A DNA stretch of 64,000 nucleotides from an uncultured Lachnospiraceae bacterium (GCA_947574135.1 CANPIM010000003.1:34634-98633); one strand, 5' to 3'; counted from the stretch's first letter, positions 1 to 8,877 are shown. Notes: generated by a model not told the origin, from the sequence alone. Numbers and translations: made by a program.

Positions 1-791
1 TTGCTGTTGTAGGATACCTTATACCAGGTCCGCCCGTCGGTTTGTCCTGTGGCGGACTTGATCACGGTTACATTGGTTCCCCGTACCAGACGAGCACGAA
101 CATCCCCGTTGGTGGAGGCATAGGTCCGCACCAGAGCCACGTTGGTGTTGATATACTTGGAGGCTCCGGAAGCCGTGGATCCTGTGTTGGTGGTCGTGGT
201 GGTCACGGTGGATCCCGCAGGGGCCGCTGTAAGCAGATCGCTGCGGATATAGCCCTCCTTGGCGGAGCCGTTTTCCTGATAGGAAACCTTGGACCATTTC
301 CGTCCGTCGTCAGCCGCCTGCTCGTTTACCAGGGTTACCACGGTGCCCTTAAAAAGCCGCGTGAGAATTTCCGCCTTGGTGGAAGGATAGGAGCGCACAA
401 TGGCAGCATTGGGCACAATGCTCTTTAAGGAGCTGTTCGTGGAGCCCCCGGGGCTGGCCGTGGAACCGGTGGAACCGGCTACATTGACCAGATCCGCCCG
501 CACATAGCCTTCCTTGGCATCCCCGCCATAGGCAAAGTATACGTTATACCATTTCATGCCATCCGTCCCGGTGGTTTCCGAGAGAATGGTGACCTTACTG
601 CCCTGGCTCAGCTTGCACACCACAGAAGAGCCGGTGGAGGCCTGGCTGCGCACGTTGAGAATTCTATTTTTTACCGTCCCGGTGGAACGGGCCGCAAAGC
701 TTATGGAAGCAGAAAACAGAGTCCAGACGCAGCTGCATGCCAAAACCAGACACAGCAGGCGCCGGATATGGTTTGTCTTAGATATGTTCAT
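1..791 (-). CDS. Secreted SH3-repeat protein, C-terminus outside window
   Basis: The reading frame is open from ATG at 791 to the window edge, giving 263 codons without a stop. The first ~30 residues are a signal peptide (basic start, hydrophobic core, cleavage near SFAA). Three bacterial SH3-type modules follow, each with a VRSxxS or VRTxxS opening, a GxxVT strand and a W(Y/S)xVxY core closed by EGYVRADLV or EGYIRSDLL, separated by Gly/Ser/Thr linkers. SH3b modules usually bind peptidoglycan and are often followed by a lytic domain, which would lie outside the window. The start is supported by a G-rich ribosome site a few bases upstream and by the promoter at 859-887. Its substrate cannot be named. 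Confidence 0.8.
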   Translation of the reverse strand, partial: MNISKTNHIRRLLCLVLACSCVWTLFSASISFAARSTGTVKNRILNVRSQASTGSSVVCKLSQGSKVTILSETTGTDGMKWYNVYFAYGGDAKEGYVRADLVNVAGSTGSTASPGGSTNSSLKSIVPNAAIVRSYPSTKAEILTRLFKGTVVTLVNEQAADDGRKWSKVSYQENGSAKEGYIRSDLLTAAPAGSTVTTTTTNTGSTASGASKYINTNVALVRTYASTNGDVRARLVRGTNVTVIKSATGQTDGRTWYKVSYNS

Positions 792-858
792 TCAAAATCC
801 CCCCTTGTACAATCACGGCTCCCCAAAAAAGAGCCGCGTAAAACGTCTATATGCAAAT

Positions 859-887
859 AGTATAGACATTGTGAGAGGAAAAAGCAA
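859..887 (-). promoter_or_regulatory. Promoter of the SH3-repeat gene
   Basis: Read on the minus strand: TTGCTT, a 17-base spacer, then TATACT. About 70 bases of leader follow before the ATG at 791, including a short GC-rich hairpin around 815-838 (GGCTC...GAGCC with a T-rich loop). Confidence 0.6.
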
Positions 888-969
888 GTAAGGGGTAAAA
901 ATCCTAAGAAAGTTTTAAAAAATTTGTCAATTTTTCACTGTCTTTCCTCACTGCTTTTGCTCCCGGGCT

Positions 970-2706
970 CTACAGCTGCCGAAGGCCGGTGATATCCGAA
1001 TCGATAACCAGGGAATAGTTGGTGTAGTATACCACAAAGCCGGGCTTGCTTCCCCCGGGCTTTTTCACGTTTTTCCGCTGGAGATAATCCACCTCCACCT
1101 TTTCGCTGTCCCGGTTTTTGGAGTAGTAGGCGGCCAGCCGTCCCGCCTCCTCAAAGGTTCGATCCGGAAGCTCCTGGCCCTCGGTCTTGACAATCACATG
1201 GGAGCCGGGAACGCCCTTGGCATGGAACCACCAGTCCTGCCCGGTGGCCAGGCGGAAGGTAAGTTCCTCATTCTGGAAATTATTCTTTCCCACGTACATA
1301 TGAAAGCCGTCGCTGGAGAGATAGTGGAAGGGACGGGAGGTAATCTTGGGCTTTTTGCCATCCCCCCGGCGCTTCCGGATATAGCCGTATTCCACAAGCT
1401 CCTCCCGTATCTGGACCAGATCCTCCTCGAGAACCGCAATATCCAGGGCTGTGCGGATGGATTCCAGGTGCTGGATTTCCTCCTGGGTTTCCGCAAGAAG
1501 CTTGGTGACAGCCTCGTAGGTGCGTTTTAGCTTGTTATATCGCTCAAAATATTTCTGCGCATTCTCCTGGGGACTTAGCAGGGGATTCAGAGGAATGGTG
1601 ATTTCCGTATTCGTGTAATAATTCAGGGCTGTCAGGCTTTTGCTTCCCGGCTCCAGCTGGTAGCCATAGGTGTTGAGAAGCTCCCCGTAAACCTTGTATT
1701 TGTCCCGTTTTTCCGTGTCCGTAAGCTGCCGGTACTGGAGATCGTATTTTTTTTGATTCCGCTCCAGGGCTGTCTGGACGATCCGCCGCAGATCCGCAGA
1801 TTTCTGCCGGATGCGGGTTATGGCATTTTTGGAGGCATAATAGGTCTCCAGAAGGGCGGAGACACTTTGAAAGGATTGGCTTTCCAGCTCCTGATACAGG
1901 GAGAGGGGAAGGCAGGCAAACTCTAAGGGCTCCTTTCCCTGGTAGACAATCCGGGGGGAAAATTGTCCCAGCTTAATATCCAGCAGCATGCCCTCCAGGG
2001 CATGGCCCAGACGTTGCTTCTCCTCTCCCTCCAGGGAAACCGCGGATCGATCCGAATCTATTCCCGCCCGAAAGCAAAGCTCCTCGGCCATAAGGGGAGA
2101 GAACCCGGTGAGAGTGGTATAGACGGCCTTGGAAAGCTTAAGAGCCTTTTTGGAAATGGCCGATAGCATCTCTTCCTGCAGGGCCGTAAGGGGGTTAAGC
2201 TTCTCCTGGGTTTCTGCAATAAAGTAGGGCCGGCCGGGCAATACCTCCCGCACAGAACTGACGGCGGAGGAGACATGCTTGATGCTGTCCAGGATCATGC
2301 CCTCCTCATTGCAGAAAATGAGATTGCTGTGCTTTCCCATAAGCTCCACAATGAGAACCTTTTTGCACAGATCTCCCAGCTCATTGAGGTGCTCAATCTC
2401 CAGATGAAGAATGCGCTCCAGGGAGGGCTGGGTCACAGAGAGAATCCGCCCGCCTCCTATATGCTTGCGAAGGAGCATACAAAAATTGGGGGCCGTCATG
2501 GGGCTGGGTTTATTTTTCTCTGTGAGATAGGCCAGAGGAAGGCTGGCGCTGGCCGAGAGAAGCAGCCGGTATTGTCCGCCTGTGTTTTTAACGGTCAGCA
2601 AAAGCTCGTCGGCCTCCGGCTGTGCGATTTTTGTGATCCGCCCGCCGGTGAGAGCCTGGGACAGCTCCTCTTTCAGGGCGGCTATGGTGATTCCGTCGAA
2701 GGACAT
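970..2706 (-). CDS. rqcH: Rqc2/RqcH ribosome quality control factor (NFACT protein)
   Basis: 578 residues, the usual length of the NFACT family (older name: fibronectin-binding protein A). The N-terminal NFACT-N domain starts with MSFDGITIAAL and contains the VELMGKHSN block near residue 120. A long coiled-coil region spans roughly 290-430. The C-terminal NFACT-R domain has DWWFHAKGVPGSHVIV. In Bacillus and Staphylococcus RqcH recruits alanyl-tRNA to stalled 50S subunits and adds C-terminal Ala tails to nascent chains. The residues known to matter there are Asp97-Arg98; here they read Glu97-Arg98. A strong ribosome site (AAGGAGG) precedes the ATG. It is transcribed divergently from the yicC operon. 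Confidence 0.93.
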   Translation of the reverse strand: MSFDGITIAALKEELSQALTGGRITKIAQPEADELLLTVKNTGGQYRLLLSASASLPLAYLTEKNKPSPMTAPNFCMLLRKHIGGGRILSVTQPSLERILHLEIEHLNELGDLCKKVLIVELMGKHSNLIFCNEEGMILDSIKHVSSAVSSVREVLPGRPYFIAETQEKLNPLTALQEEMLSAISKKALKLSKAVYTTLTGFSPLMAEELCFRAGIDSDRSAVSLEGEEKQRLGHALEGMLLDIKLGQFSPRIVYQGKEPLEFACLPLSLYQELESQSFQSVSALLETYYASKNAITRIRQKSADLRRIVQTALERNQKKYDLQYRQLTDTEKRDKYKVYGELLNTYGYQLEPGSKSLTALNYYTNTEITIPLNPLLSPQENAQKYFERYNKLKRTYEAVTKLLAETQEEIQHLESIRTALDIAVLEEDLVQIREELVEYGYIRKRRGDGKKPKITSRPFHYLSSDGFHMYVGKNNFQNEELTFRLATGQDWWFHAKGVPGSHVIVKTEGQELPDRTFEEAGRLAAYYSKNRDSEKVEVDYLQRKNVKKPGGSKPGFVVYYTNYSLVIDSDITGLRQL

Positions 2707-2813
2707 GTTTGGGACCTCCTTAAATTATAGTAATGAGTAGAATGTGCGCCGGACGCGGTTCTGAGGGGATACTTTTGCAGCAGTTTAACAGTTTAGTGGC
2801 ATAAAACATCCCT

Positions 2814-2852
2814 TCAAGTATACTTGACGCCACCTGAAATTTCAAGTATAAT
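2814..2852 (+). promoter_or_regulatory. yicC-gmk-rpoZ promoter with overlapping palindrome
   Basis: TTGACG at 2824-2829, a 17-base spacer and a perfect TATAAT at 2847-2852. A perfect 14-base palindrome, TCAAGTATACTTGA, at 2814-2827 overlaps the -35 box, and its half (TTCAAGTATA) recurs at 2841-2850 over the -10. The promoter assignment is strong. A role of the palindrome as an operator is inference. Confidence 0.75.
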
Positions 2853-2908
2853 ATAATTAATTATGTTCACATATAGAGCAACCACAGAGAAACGAGAGAC
2901 AAATAACC

Positions 2909-3787
2909 ATGGTTAAGAGTATGACAGGGTTTGGCAGATGTGAGGTGTCCGAGGGGGAGCGGCGGATCACCGTGGAGATGAAATCTGTCAACCACAGATA
3001 TTTGGACATGAATGTAAAAATGCCCAAGAAGCTGAATTTTTTTGAGTCCGCAGTCCGCAGCTTTTTAAAGAATTCCCTCCAAAGGGGAAAGGTGGATGTG
3101 TTTATCACTTATGAGGATCTGACGGAGAGCAATCTGACCCTGCACTATAACAGGGCCGTTGCGGCGGAATATTGGCAGTATCTCAATCAGATGGCCCAGG
3201 AGTTTGGCATTGCCAATGATGTGCAGGCAGGGGGACTTTCCCGGTATCCGGAAGTTTTGGTGATGGAGGAGCAGCAGGTAGACGAAAAGGAGCTTTGGCA
3301 GCTTTTGGAGCGGGCCCTGCAGGGAGCCTGCGAGCAGTTTGTCAAGACCCGCACCACGGAGGGAGAGAGCCTGAAGCGGGATCTGCTTTTAAAGCTTGAT
3401 GAGATGGCTGTCCATGTGGATTTTATTGAGGAGAGAGCGCCTCAGATTTTGGCAGAGTACAGGCAGAAGCTGGAGAATAAGGTCCAGGAGCTTTTAAAGG
3501 ATGCCCAGATAGAGGAGAGCCGTCTGGCGGCGGAGGTGATTCTCTATGCAGATAAGATCTGCGTGGATGAGGAGACCGTGCGCCTGCGCAGTCATATGGA
3601 GCATACCAGGGCTACCTTAGCCGGAGAGGACAGTGTGGGTCGCAAGCTTGACTTTATTGCCCAGGAGATGAACCGGGAAGCCAACACCATTTTGTCCAAG
3701 GCCAATGATCTGGAGATTTCCAACCATGCCATTGAATTGAAAACAGGCATAGAAAAAATCCGAGAGCAGATTCAAAATATCGAATAA
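2909..3787 (+). CDS. yicC: YicC/YloC family endoribonuclease
   Basis: 292 residues, full length for the family. It opens with the signature VKSMTGFGR, continues with the YicC-N domain (KSVNHRYLD near residue 30), and ends with the DUF1732 domain (RLDFIAQEMNREANTI-like block, here KLDFIAQEMNREANTI, then the acidic tail). E. coli YicC is an endoribonuclease acting on structured RNAs. It is the first gene of an operon, with gmk starting 12 bases after its stop, an arrangement conserved in Firmicutes. Confidence 0.95.
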   Translation: MVKSMTGFGRCEVSEGERRITVEMKSVNHRYLDMNVKMPKKLNFFESAVRSFLKNSLQRGKVDVFITYEDLTESNLTLHYNRAVAAEYWQYLNQMAQEFGIANDVQAGGLSRYPEVLVMEEQQVDEKELWQLLERALQGACEQFVKTRTTEGESLKRDLLLKLDEMAVHVDFIEERAPQILAEYRQKLENKVQELLKDAQIEESRLAAEVILYADKICVDEETVRLRSHMEHTRATLAGEDSVGRKLDFIAQEMNREANTILSKANDLEISNHAIELKTGIEKIREQIQNIE

Positions 3788-3799
3788 GGGGAATGCTAT

Positions 3800-4426
3800 A
3801 TGGCAGGAAAAGGAATTTTGCTGGTGGTGTCCGGCTTTTCAGGAGCCGGAAAGGGAACGCTTCTGCAAAAGCTGTTGGAAAAATATGACACCTATGTGCT
3901 TTCTATATCTGCAACCACCCGAAGCCCCAGGGAAGGGGAGGTGGATGGAAGGGAGTATTTTTTCCGGAGCAGAGAGGAATTTGAGGCCATGATTGCGGCC
4001 GGAGAGCTTATTGAGTATGCCTGTTATGTGGGAAATTATTACGGAACTCCCAAGGCCTATGTGGAGGAGCAGCTGGCACTGGGAAAGGATGTGATCCTGG
4101 AGATTGAGATTCAGGGAGCCCGGAAGATTAAGGAGTGCTATCCGGATTCGGTTCTGCTGTTTTTGTCTCCTCCCAGCGCCGAGGAGCTAAGGCGCCGGCT
4201 GACAGGCCGTGGGACAGAGAGCATGGAGGTTATTGAAAACCGGCTTTCCCGGGCTGCCCAGGAGGCGCAGGGCATAGAGGATTACGACTATTTTGTGATC
4301 AATGACAATATCGAGGACTGCGTGCAGCAGGTACACCAGATTTTGGAGAGTGAGCATTCCAGAAGCTTCCGAAACGGGGAGCGGATTGGAAAAATTCGGG
4401 AAGAGGTCGGAAAATTTCAGAAATAG
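3800..4426 (+). CDS. gmk: Guanylate kinase
   Basis: 208 residues. It converts GMP (and dGMP) with ATP to GDP in the cytosol. The P-loop is GFSGAGKGT at residues ~11-19, the GMP-binding segment contains TTRSPREGEVDGREYFF, and the lid region has LRRRLTGRGTE. Only 12 bases separate it from yicC, so it is co-transcribed, and rpoZ follows. The gene ends in a TAG stop, which shows that amber is a normal terminator in this genome. Confidence 0.97.
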   Translation: MAGKGILLVVSGFSGAGKGTLLQKLLEKYDTYVLSISATTRSPREGEVDGREYFFRSREEFEAMIAAGELIEYACYVGNYYGTPKAYVEEQLALGKDVILEIEIQGARKIKECYPDSVLLFLSPPSAEELRRRLTGRGTESMEVIENRLSRAAQEAQGIEDYDYFVINDNIEDCVQQVHQILESEHSRSFRNGERIGKIREEVGKFQK

Positions 4427-4528
4427 CCAGGAATGCTTTCACAGGAAGCACACCCGGAGGTTTCAGAGATAATTTATGCCATTTATAATGGTATGGTTCA
4501 TAAATAAGAAAGGAACAGGTGAAGAGTT

Positions 4529-4768
4529 ATGTTACATCCCTCATACACAGATTTAATGAAGGCCGTAAACGGCGATATGGAAGGCGATACCCCGGTGGTA
4601 AACAGCCGGTATTCCATTGTGCTGGCCACAGCTAAGAGAGCCCGGCAGCTGATTGCGGGAGAGATGCCACTGGTGGAAGGAGAAAACAGAAAGCCCCTTT
4701 CCGTGGCTGTGGATGAGTTGAACAGTGGGCAGATTAAGATCATGTCCGAGGAGTCTTTGGAGGAATAA
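4529..4768 (+). CDS. rpoZ: RNA polymerase omega subunit
   Basis: 79 residues. Omega helps assemble and stabilise the beta' subunit and can carry a ppGpp site. The conserved core NSRYSIVLATAKRARQL is at residues ~25-41, followed by KPLSVAVDELNSGQIKI. It is the third gene of yicC-gmk-rpoZ, 102 bases after gmk. A ribosome site (AAGGAACAGGTG) precedes the ATG. A terminator follows immediately, and the usual downstream core neighbours are replaced by the accessory island. Confidence 0.95.
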   Translation: MLHPSYTDLMKAVNGDMEGDTPVVNSRYSIVLATAKRARQLIAGEMPLVEGENRKPLSVAVDELNSGQIKIMSEESLEE

Positions 4769-4785
4769 AAAGAGCAGGATAGGCG

Positions 4786-4816
4786 GCAGGTTCTTTGGAG
4801 CCTGCTTTTCTATTTT
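4786..4816 (+). terminator. Terminator after rpoZ
   Basis: Stem GCAGGTTC / GAGCCTGC with a TTTG loop and one G-T wobble, followed by TTTTCTATTTT. It closes the yicC operon. Confidence 0.8.
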
Positions 4817-4829
4817 GGGAAATAAAAAG

Positions 4830-4877
4830 AGCTGTTACTTAAGTGGCTGATTTAGCTACTTTTGTAACAGCTTTTTT
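4830..4877. repeat. Long inverted repeat, terminator-like, at island border
   Basis: AGCTGTTAC at 4830-4838 pairs with GTAACAGCT at 4864-4872, and an inner arm AAGTGGCT pairs with AGCTACTT with one wobble. Six T residues follow. It may be a second terminator or a short mobile inverted-repeat unit. It sits exactly where core genes give way to the integrase remnant. Confidence 0.6.
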
Positions 4878-5172
4878 GTAAACAACGCTTCCTTATAAAA
4901 AGGGCTTTTATTTCTTAGAATATAAAATTCTGCGAATGACCTGTACGCTAACAGGCCATCTACATTAAACATGATATCGTAAAATCTGTCAACCCTTTTT
5001 TGAAATATACGCCTCAAAGCGGGAATTCCAAAGGGATATTACCAACTCATTTATATAGATTACATTGTTTATATCGGCTTATTTTTTAGTTTTATAATAG
5101 GCGATGGCTTATTTTTTGGTTTTTTCAGATCCAATAGCCGTCAAAATTCTAGTCAGAAAAGGAGGTACGAGT
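4878..5172. other. AT-rich non-coding stretch before the integrase
   Basis: No gene is seen here. It is AT-rich, with a TATAAT at 5093-5098 but no well-placed -35 box. An in-frame upstream ATG at 5104 exists but lacks a ribosome site. This is the left shoulder of the accessory island. Confidence 0.5.
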
Positions 5173-5789
5173 ATGCCAAAAACAGGCGAAAATATTTACA
5201 AAAGAAAGGATGGACGATGGGAAGGTCGTTACAAAAAGGAGCGGATCAATGGAAAAATACACTATGGTGTAGTCTATGCAAGGACTTACCGGGATGTAAA
5301 GGCAAAGCTGGATGAGGCGAAAAGAGCCATGGAAATCGGGAAGCTGCCCACAGGGAAAGCCGGTAAGGTTCAGGAGATTGGGAGCCAGTGGCTTTCCGAG
5401 GTAAGGCTGACCTTAAAGGAATCCTCGCAAAACAAATATGAGGATCTCCTTCGCCGTTATATATTGCCGGCGTTGGGAGAAAGGGAGTTATCAGAAATTA
5501 CAAATCAACATATCAGCATTTTTATCAATGATCTGCTTACGGACGGAGGGGAGAAGGGACAGGGGCTTTCCCCTGCCACGGTGGCGGAAATATTGTCCGT
5601 TTTAAACGGAATCCGGGTGTATGCCTTGCGCAGGGATTGCACTGTTCTTTTTTCCACAGAGTGTGTGAAGCTTAAGCGGGATCCCCATGAGATCCGGGTA
5701 TTCAGTCTTTGGGAGGAGGAATTGTTGATTCAATATCTTTTGGAGCACATGGATTTTTCCTCCCTGGGGATTTTGTTCTGTCTTTATCT
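5173..5789 (+). pseudogene. Tyrosine integrase N-terminal remnant
   Basis: Start ATG at 5173 is set by an excellent ribosome site, AAAGGAGGT. The product begins MPKTGENIYKRKDGRWEGRY, the arm-type DNA-binding domain of Tn916-like integrases, followed by the SAM-like core-binding domain (WLSEVRLTLKESSQNKYEDL, then the LSPATVAEIL helix). It stops being integrase after LGILFCLY, where the family continues with the TGLRxGE segment carrying the first catalytic Arg. The whole catalytic domain (R, H-x-x-R, Y) is absent. The frame continues without a stop into an unrelated glycosyltransferase, so the gene is a fusion remnant and cannot recombine DNA. Confidence 0.85.
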
Positions 5790-7050
5790 TCTTCAATATT
5801 ATTTAAAGAAGATAGAAGTAGTAATAGGAAAAAGAATAGTTATTTTTGGAGCAGGAAAAGTAGGTCAGGATTATTATACACAACTTAGTAAATATAGAGA
5901 ATGTTATATTGTTGCCTGGGTAGATTCTAACTGGGATAAGTATAAATTTGACTATGCAGATGTAATTAAGGCAGAAAGTATTAATACACTGTTATTTGAT
6001 TTAATTATAATTGCAGTAATAGATGAGAAAATTGGAAAAGAGATTAAGGATTATTTAATAAATAGTGGCGTAGAAGAAAGATATTATGGCAAGAGCCAGG
6101 AAAGTATTTTTAGAATAGGAAATAATCATATGAGACTTATTCACTGGTTGACAAAAGCTAGATATAAAATAATGATACAGGCTAAATTACAAGTTTCCGA
6201 TATTATGTTTGAACATATAATTGAATTTTATTATAAAATACCATGCTTTAGAACTGGAATTATATCTTCAAGGGAACAGAGACCTGTTGTCATTTCTTTA
6301 ACAACAATTCCATCTCGCTTGGATAAGGCATGGCTTACAATAGAAAGTCTTTTACGGCAGAGTAAAAAGCCAAACAAAATAATTTTGTGGTTGGCAGAGG
6401 ATGAATTTTAGGGGATAGAAATTCCTGGAATATTGAAAAGACAGCAAAAAAGAGGACTGGAGATTCGATATTGTAAAAACTTGAAGTCCTATAAAAAATT
6501 TTATTATACCATGTTAGAGCACCCAAAGGATTATGTACTTGTGGTGGATGATGATTTTAGTTATTCAGAAAGACTATTAGCAGAGATGTTTGAGGTTAGT
6601 AACTGCTACCCTGACAGCATCGTGTGTAATCGTGCACATAAGATACGGGCGGATCAAAATGGAGTGTTCCCTTATTTTAGATGGATTTGGTATGAGAATA
6701 GAAGAATCCAAGAAGAGAATCCTTCTTTTCATAATTTTTTGACGAGTGGTGGCGGCACTTTATTTCCTGTCTGGCTTTTAGATAAAGAGATTTTCAGAGA
6801 AGATATTTTTATGAAACTTGCCCCTACAGCAGATGATGTTTGGCTTAATTTCAATGCATGGAAATCGGGGCTAAAGGTTGCTATGACGAAGGGAGTGCTG
6901 GGATATATGATACCTATTCATAGTAGTTCAGATACAGGCCTATACTTAAAAAATATAGGCGAGAAAGCACAATCTGGCGAATGTGAAAATGACTATCAGA
7001 TCAGGAAGGTTCTCAAATATCTTAATTTAAATATTAACGAATACATATAG
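5790..7050 (+). pseudogene. Two-domain glycosyltransferase with internal amber stop
   Basis: This continues in the frame of the integrase remnant but is much more AT-rich. Its first part has a Rossmann-like motif (RIVIFGAGKVGQDYY) typical of sugar-biosynthesis accessory domains. The second is a GT-A-like transferase: VISLTTIPSRLDKAW, the metal-binding VVDDDFSY, and later TSGGGTLFP and LAPTADDVWL. A TAG at 6409-6411 interrupts it after WLAEDEF, and the same frame resumes with GIEIPGILKR and runs to 7050. No start codon with a ribosome site is seen for the downstream half. It was probably a capsule or wall-glycan transferase and is probably inactive now unless the amber codon is read through. 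Confidence 0.75.
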
Positions 7051-7064
7051 GTAAGAGAGATATA

Positions 7065-7218
7065 ATGAAGAAAAAATGGATATTCCTGAATTTTATATTC
7101 GGCATTTGTTTTTTTCATAGGTGCTTTTTGTTTAGCAAAAAAAGCTGGCTGTATTATAGTTGAAAAACAACAGAATGTAGAGAAATTCCAAAAATTATTT
7201 TCTGTATTAGATGCGTGG
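7065..7218 (+). pseudogene. N-terminal fragment of a membrane-anchored protein, frameshifted
   Basis: ATG at 7065 follows GAGAGATATA. The reading MKKKWIFLNFIFGICFF runs into a T7 tract; removing one T continues as IGAFCLAKKAGCIIVEK and on to LFSVLDAWVK. This gives a single N-terminal transmembrane helix followed by a charged helix. At about 7219 the sequence changes to an unrelated methyltransferase tail. From memory it resembles the start of glycan-locus proteins that pair a membrane anchor with a Rossmann domain; that is a weak inference. Confidence 0.45.
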
Positions 7219-7698
7219 GTTAAAAGCAGCAATTATGCGGACTATATCATTGTAGAAAATGCGCTGGATCATTGTATCGATCCCTGGCGAAGTCTGACGG
7301 AATGTCTGTATGTTTTAAAGGCAGGGGGGCGCATGTACCTGAACCATCGAAGGGCGGAGGCGGTTTATGAGAACTGGTCCGGACTGCATCGGTGGAATAT
7401 GGATTGTTGCGATGGAAATTTTTTGATATGGAATAAAGAGAATGCAGTAAATGTTACGGAAAATTTAAAAGATTATGCGGAAATTCGTGTGAGATATGAT
7501 GACTCTGTTCATATAAGAGAACGCCAAAATGTGGGAGTGGAGATCATCAAAAAAAGGAATTTTGAATTGGGCGATTTTTTTGATTTGCGTAACGAGGATA
7601 TTATTTTAACAAGGTTTATTGATAAACTCATGGAAAAGCTGGCTTTAGACAGTAGCGCATTTTCGCGTATGCTGGAGAGCGCAGAGCTGATGGGCTAA
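7219..7698 (+). pseudogene. C-terminal part of a SAM methyltransferase-like protein
   Basis: The frame is open from 7090. From about 7219 it encodes a class I methyltransferase C-terminal half: ALDHCIDPWRSLTECLYVLKAGGRMYL fits the ALxHxxDPxxxLxExxRVLKPGG block after the SAM-binding core. The N-terminal glycine-rich SAM loop is missing. No good start is visible; ATG at 7333 lies after the motif. It ends 3 bases before the GT4 gene start. Likely non-functional, left by a deletion that fused it to the preceding fragment. Confidence 0.6.
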
Positions 7699-7701
7699 AA
7701 A

Positions 7702-8838
7702 GTGTTTGGGAAAAAGCAGATGGCAGGAAATAAAATCAAAATATTACATATGACCCCGCCGGATATCAATAACGGAGTATACCATTATATTTTTAATCAT
7801 ATGCGCCATATGGACATGCAAAAATATCAGTTTGCGTTTTTGACAAAGGGTACAAAGGAGCTAAGGCACACAGAAGAATATTATCAGTATGGATTTCCAG
7901 TATACGCCATACAGAACAGGCAAAGGGACAGCAGGGAAGGATTACGGCGGGAAGTCATCGATGTCTTAAGTAAGGGATATGATGCCATACACCTTCACAC
8001 CAGTTCATGGCGGGGATTTTTAATTGAAGAGATTGCTATGGAGATGGGAGTTGGAAAAGTTATTGTCCATTCCCACAGCACAGGGATTGATGTGTTAGAT
8101 GAGGATGAGCGGAAAAAACAGGCAAAGGAGCATGAGGAGTATAAGAATCAGTTTTCCTTGGAATATGCCACGGATGTCTGTGCCTGTTCTGCTCTGGCAG
8201 CAGACTGGCTCTTTGGTCCTGGGATACCAAGAGAGCAGATTCAAATATTGCCAAATGCCATAGATGTCAGGAAATATCATTTCCGGCCGGAGAAAAGACA
8301 GGAGGTCCGCGCATGCTTAAATCTTGAGAATCGGATTGTGATTGGGAATGTGGGGAGATACAGTTATCAAAAAAATCAGGAATTTTTGCTCAGGGCCTTT
8401 GCCAAAGCAAAAGCCTGCAATTCCTCCCTGTTTCTTATTTGTCTGGGGGAAGGCGTGTTGCTGGAGAAGCTGAAAGGCTTGTCCGGGCAATTTGGGATTG
8501 AGAACAGCGTTCTGTTTCTGAAATGGACGGATCAGGTGGAAGATTATCTTCAGGCCATGGATGTATTCTGCCTTCCCTCCCGTTTTGAAGGGCTTCCGAT
8601 TTCGGCAATAGAGGCCCAGGCCGCAGGGTTAAGGTGTCTGATCTCAGAAAATGTGACCAAAGAGGTCCAGATAACGGAGCTGGTAAGCTTTCTTCCATTG
8701 GAGGAAACATACTGGGCAGAAGCATTGGCAGAATGCAGGATAGATGTGTACAGGGACAGACAGGATAAAAAAATAGCCCAAGCGGGATATGACATTCGGC
8801 TTGCTGCTAAGCGTTTAGAAGAGCTTTATGGAGGTTGA
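7702..8838 (+). CDS. GT4 family glycosyltransferase
   Basis: 378 residues from a GTG start at 7702; an in-frame ATG at 7720 is an alternative, and neither has a strong ribosome site. It has the GT-B fold pattern: an N-terminal domain with HMTPPDINNGVYHYI, AIHLHTSSWRGFLIE and VHSHSTGID, then a C-terminal nucleotide-sugar domain with GNVGRYSYQKNQEFLL, FLICLGEGVLLEKL and PSRFEGLPISAIEAQAAGL, which carries the E-x7-E motif. No membrane helix is seen. It probably adds a hexose to a surface glycan. It is the first intact gene after the decayed part of the island. Confidence 0.88.
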   Translation: MFGKKQMAGNKIKILHMTPPDINNGVYHYIFNHMRHMDMQKYQFAFLTKGTKELRHTEEYYQYGFPVYAIQNRQRDSREGLRREVIDVLSKGYDAIHLHTSSWRGFLIEEIAMEMGVGKVIVHSHSTGIDVLDEDERKKQAKEHEEYKNQFSLEYATDVCACSALAADWLFGPGIPREQIQILPNAIDVRKYHFRPEKRQEVRACLNLENRIVIGNVGRYSYQKNQEFLLRAFAKAKACNSSLFLICLGEGVLLEKLKGLSGQFGIENSVLFLKWTDQVEDYLQAMDVFCLPSRFEGLPISAIEAQAAGLRCLISENVTKEVQITELVSFLPLEETYWAEALAECRIDVYRDRQDKKIAQAGYDIRLAAKRLEELYGG

Positions 8839-8877
8839 AACAACCGGGCAGCGAGGTTTGTCTTGAAATGAGGTGAA

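Noticed and set aside
6409..6411. Genome-wide amber recoding
   Set aside because: Core genes gmk, era, the M16 protease and the DUF3048 gene end in TAG, so amber is a working stop.
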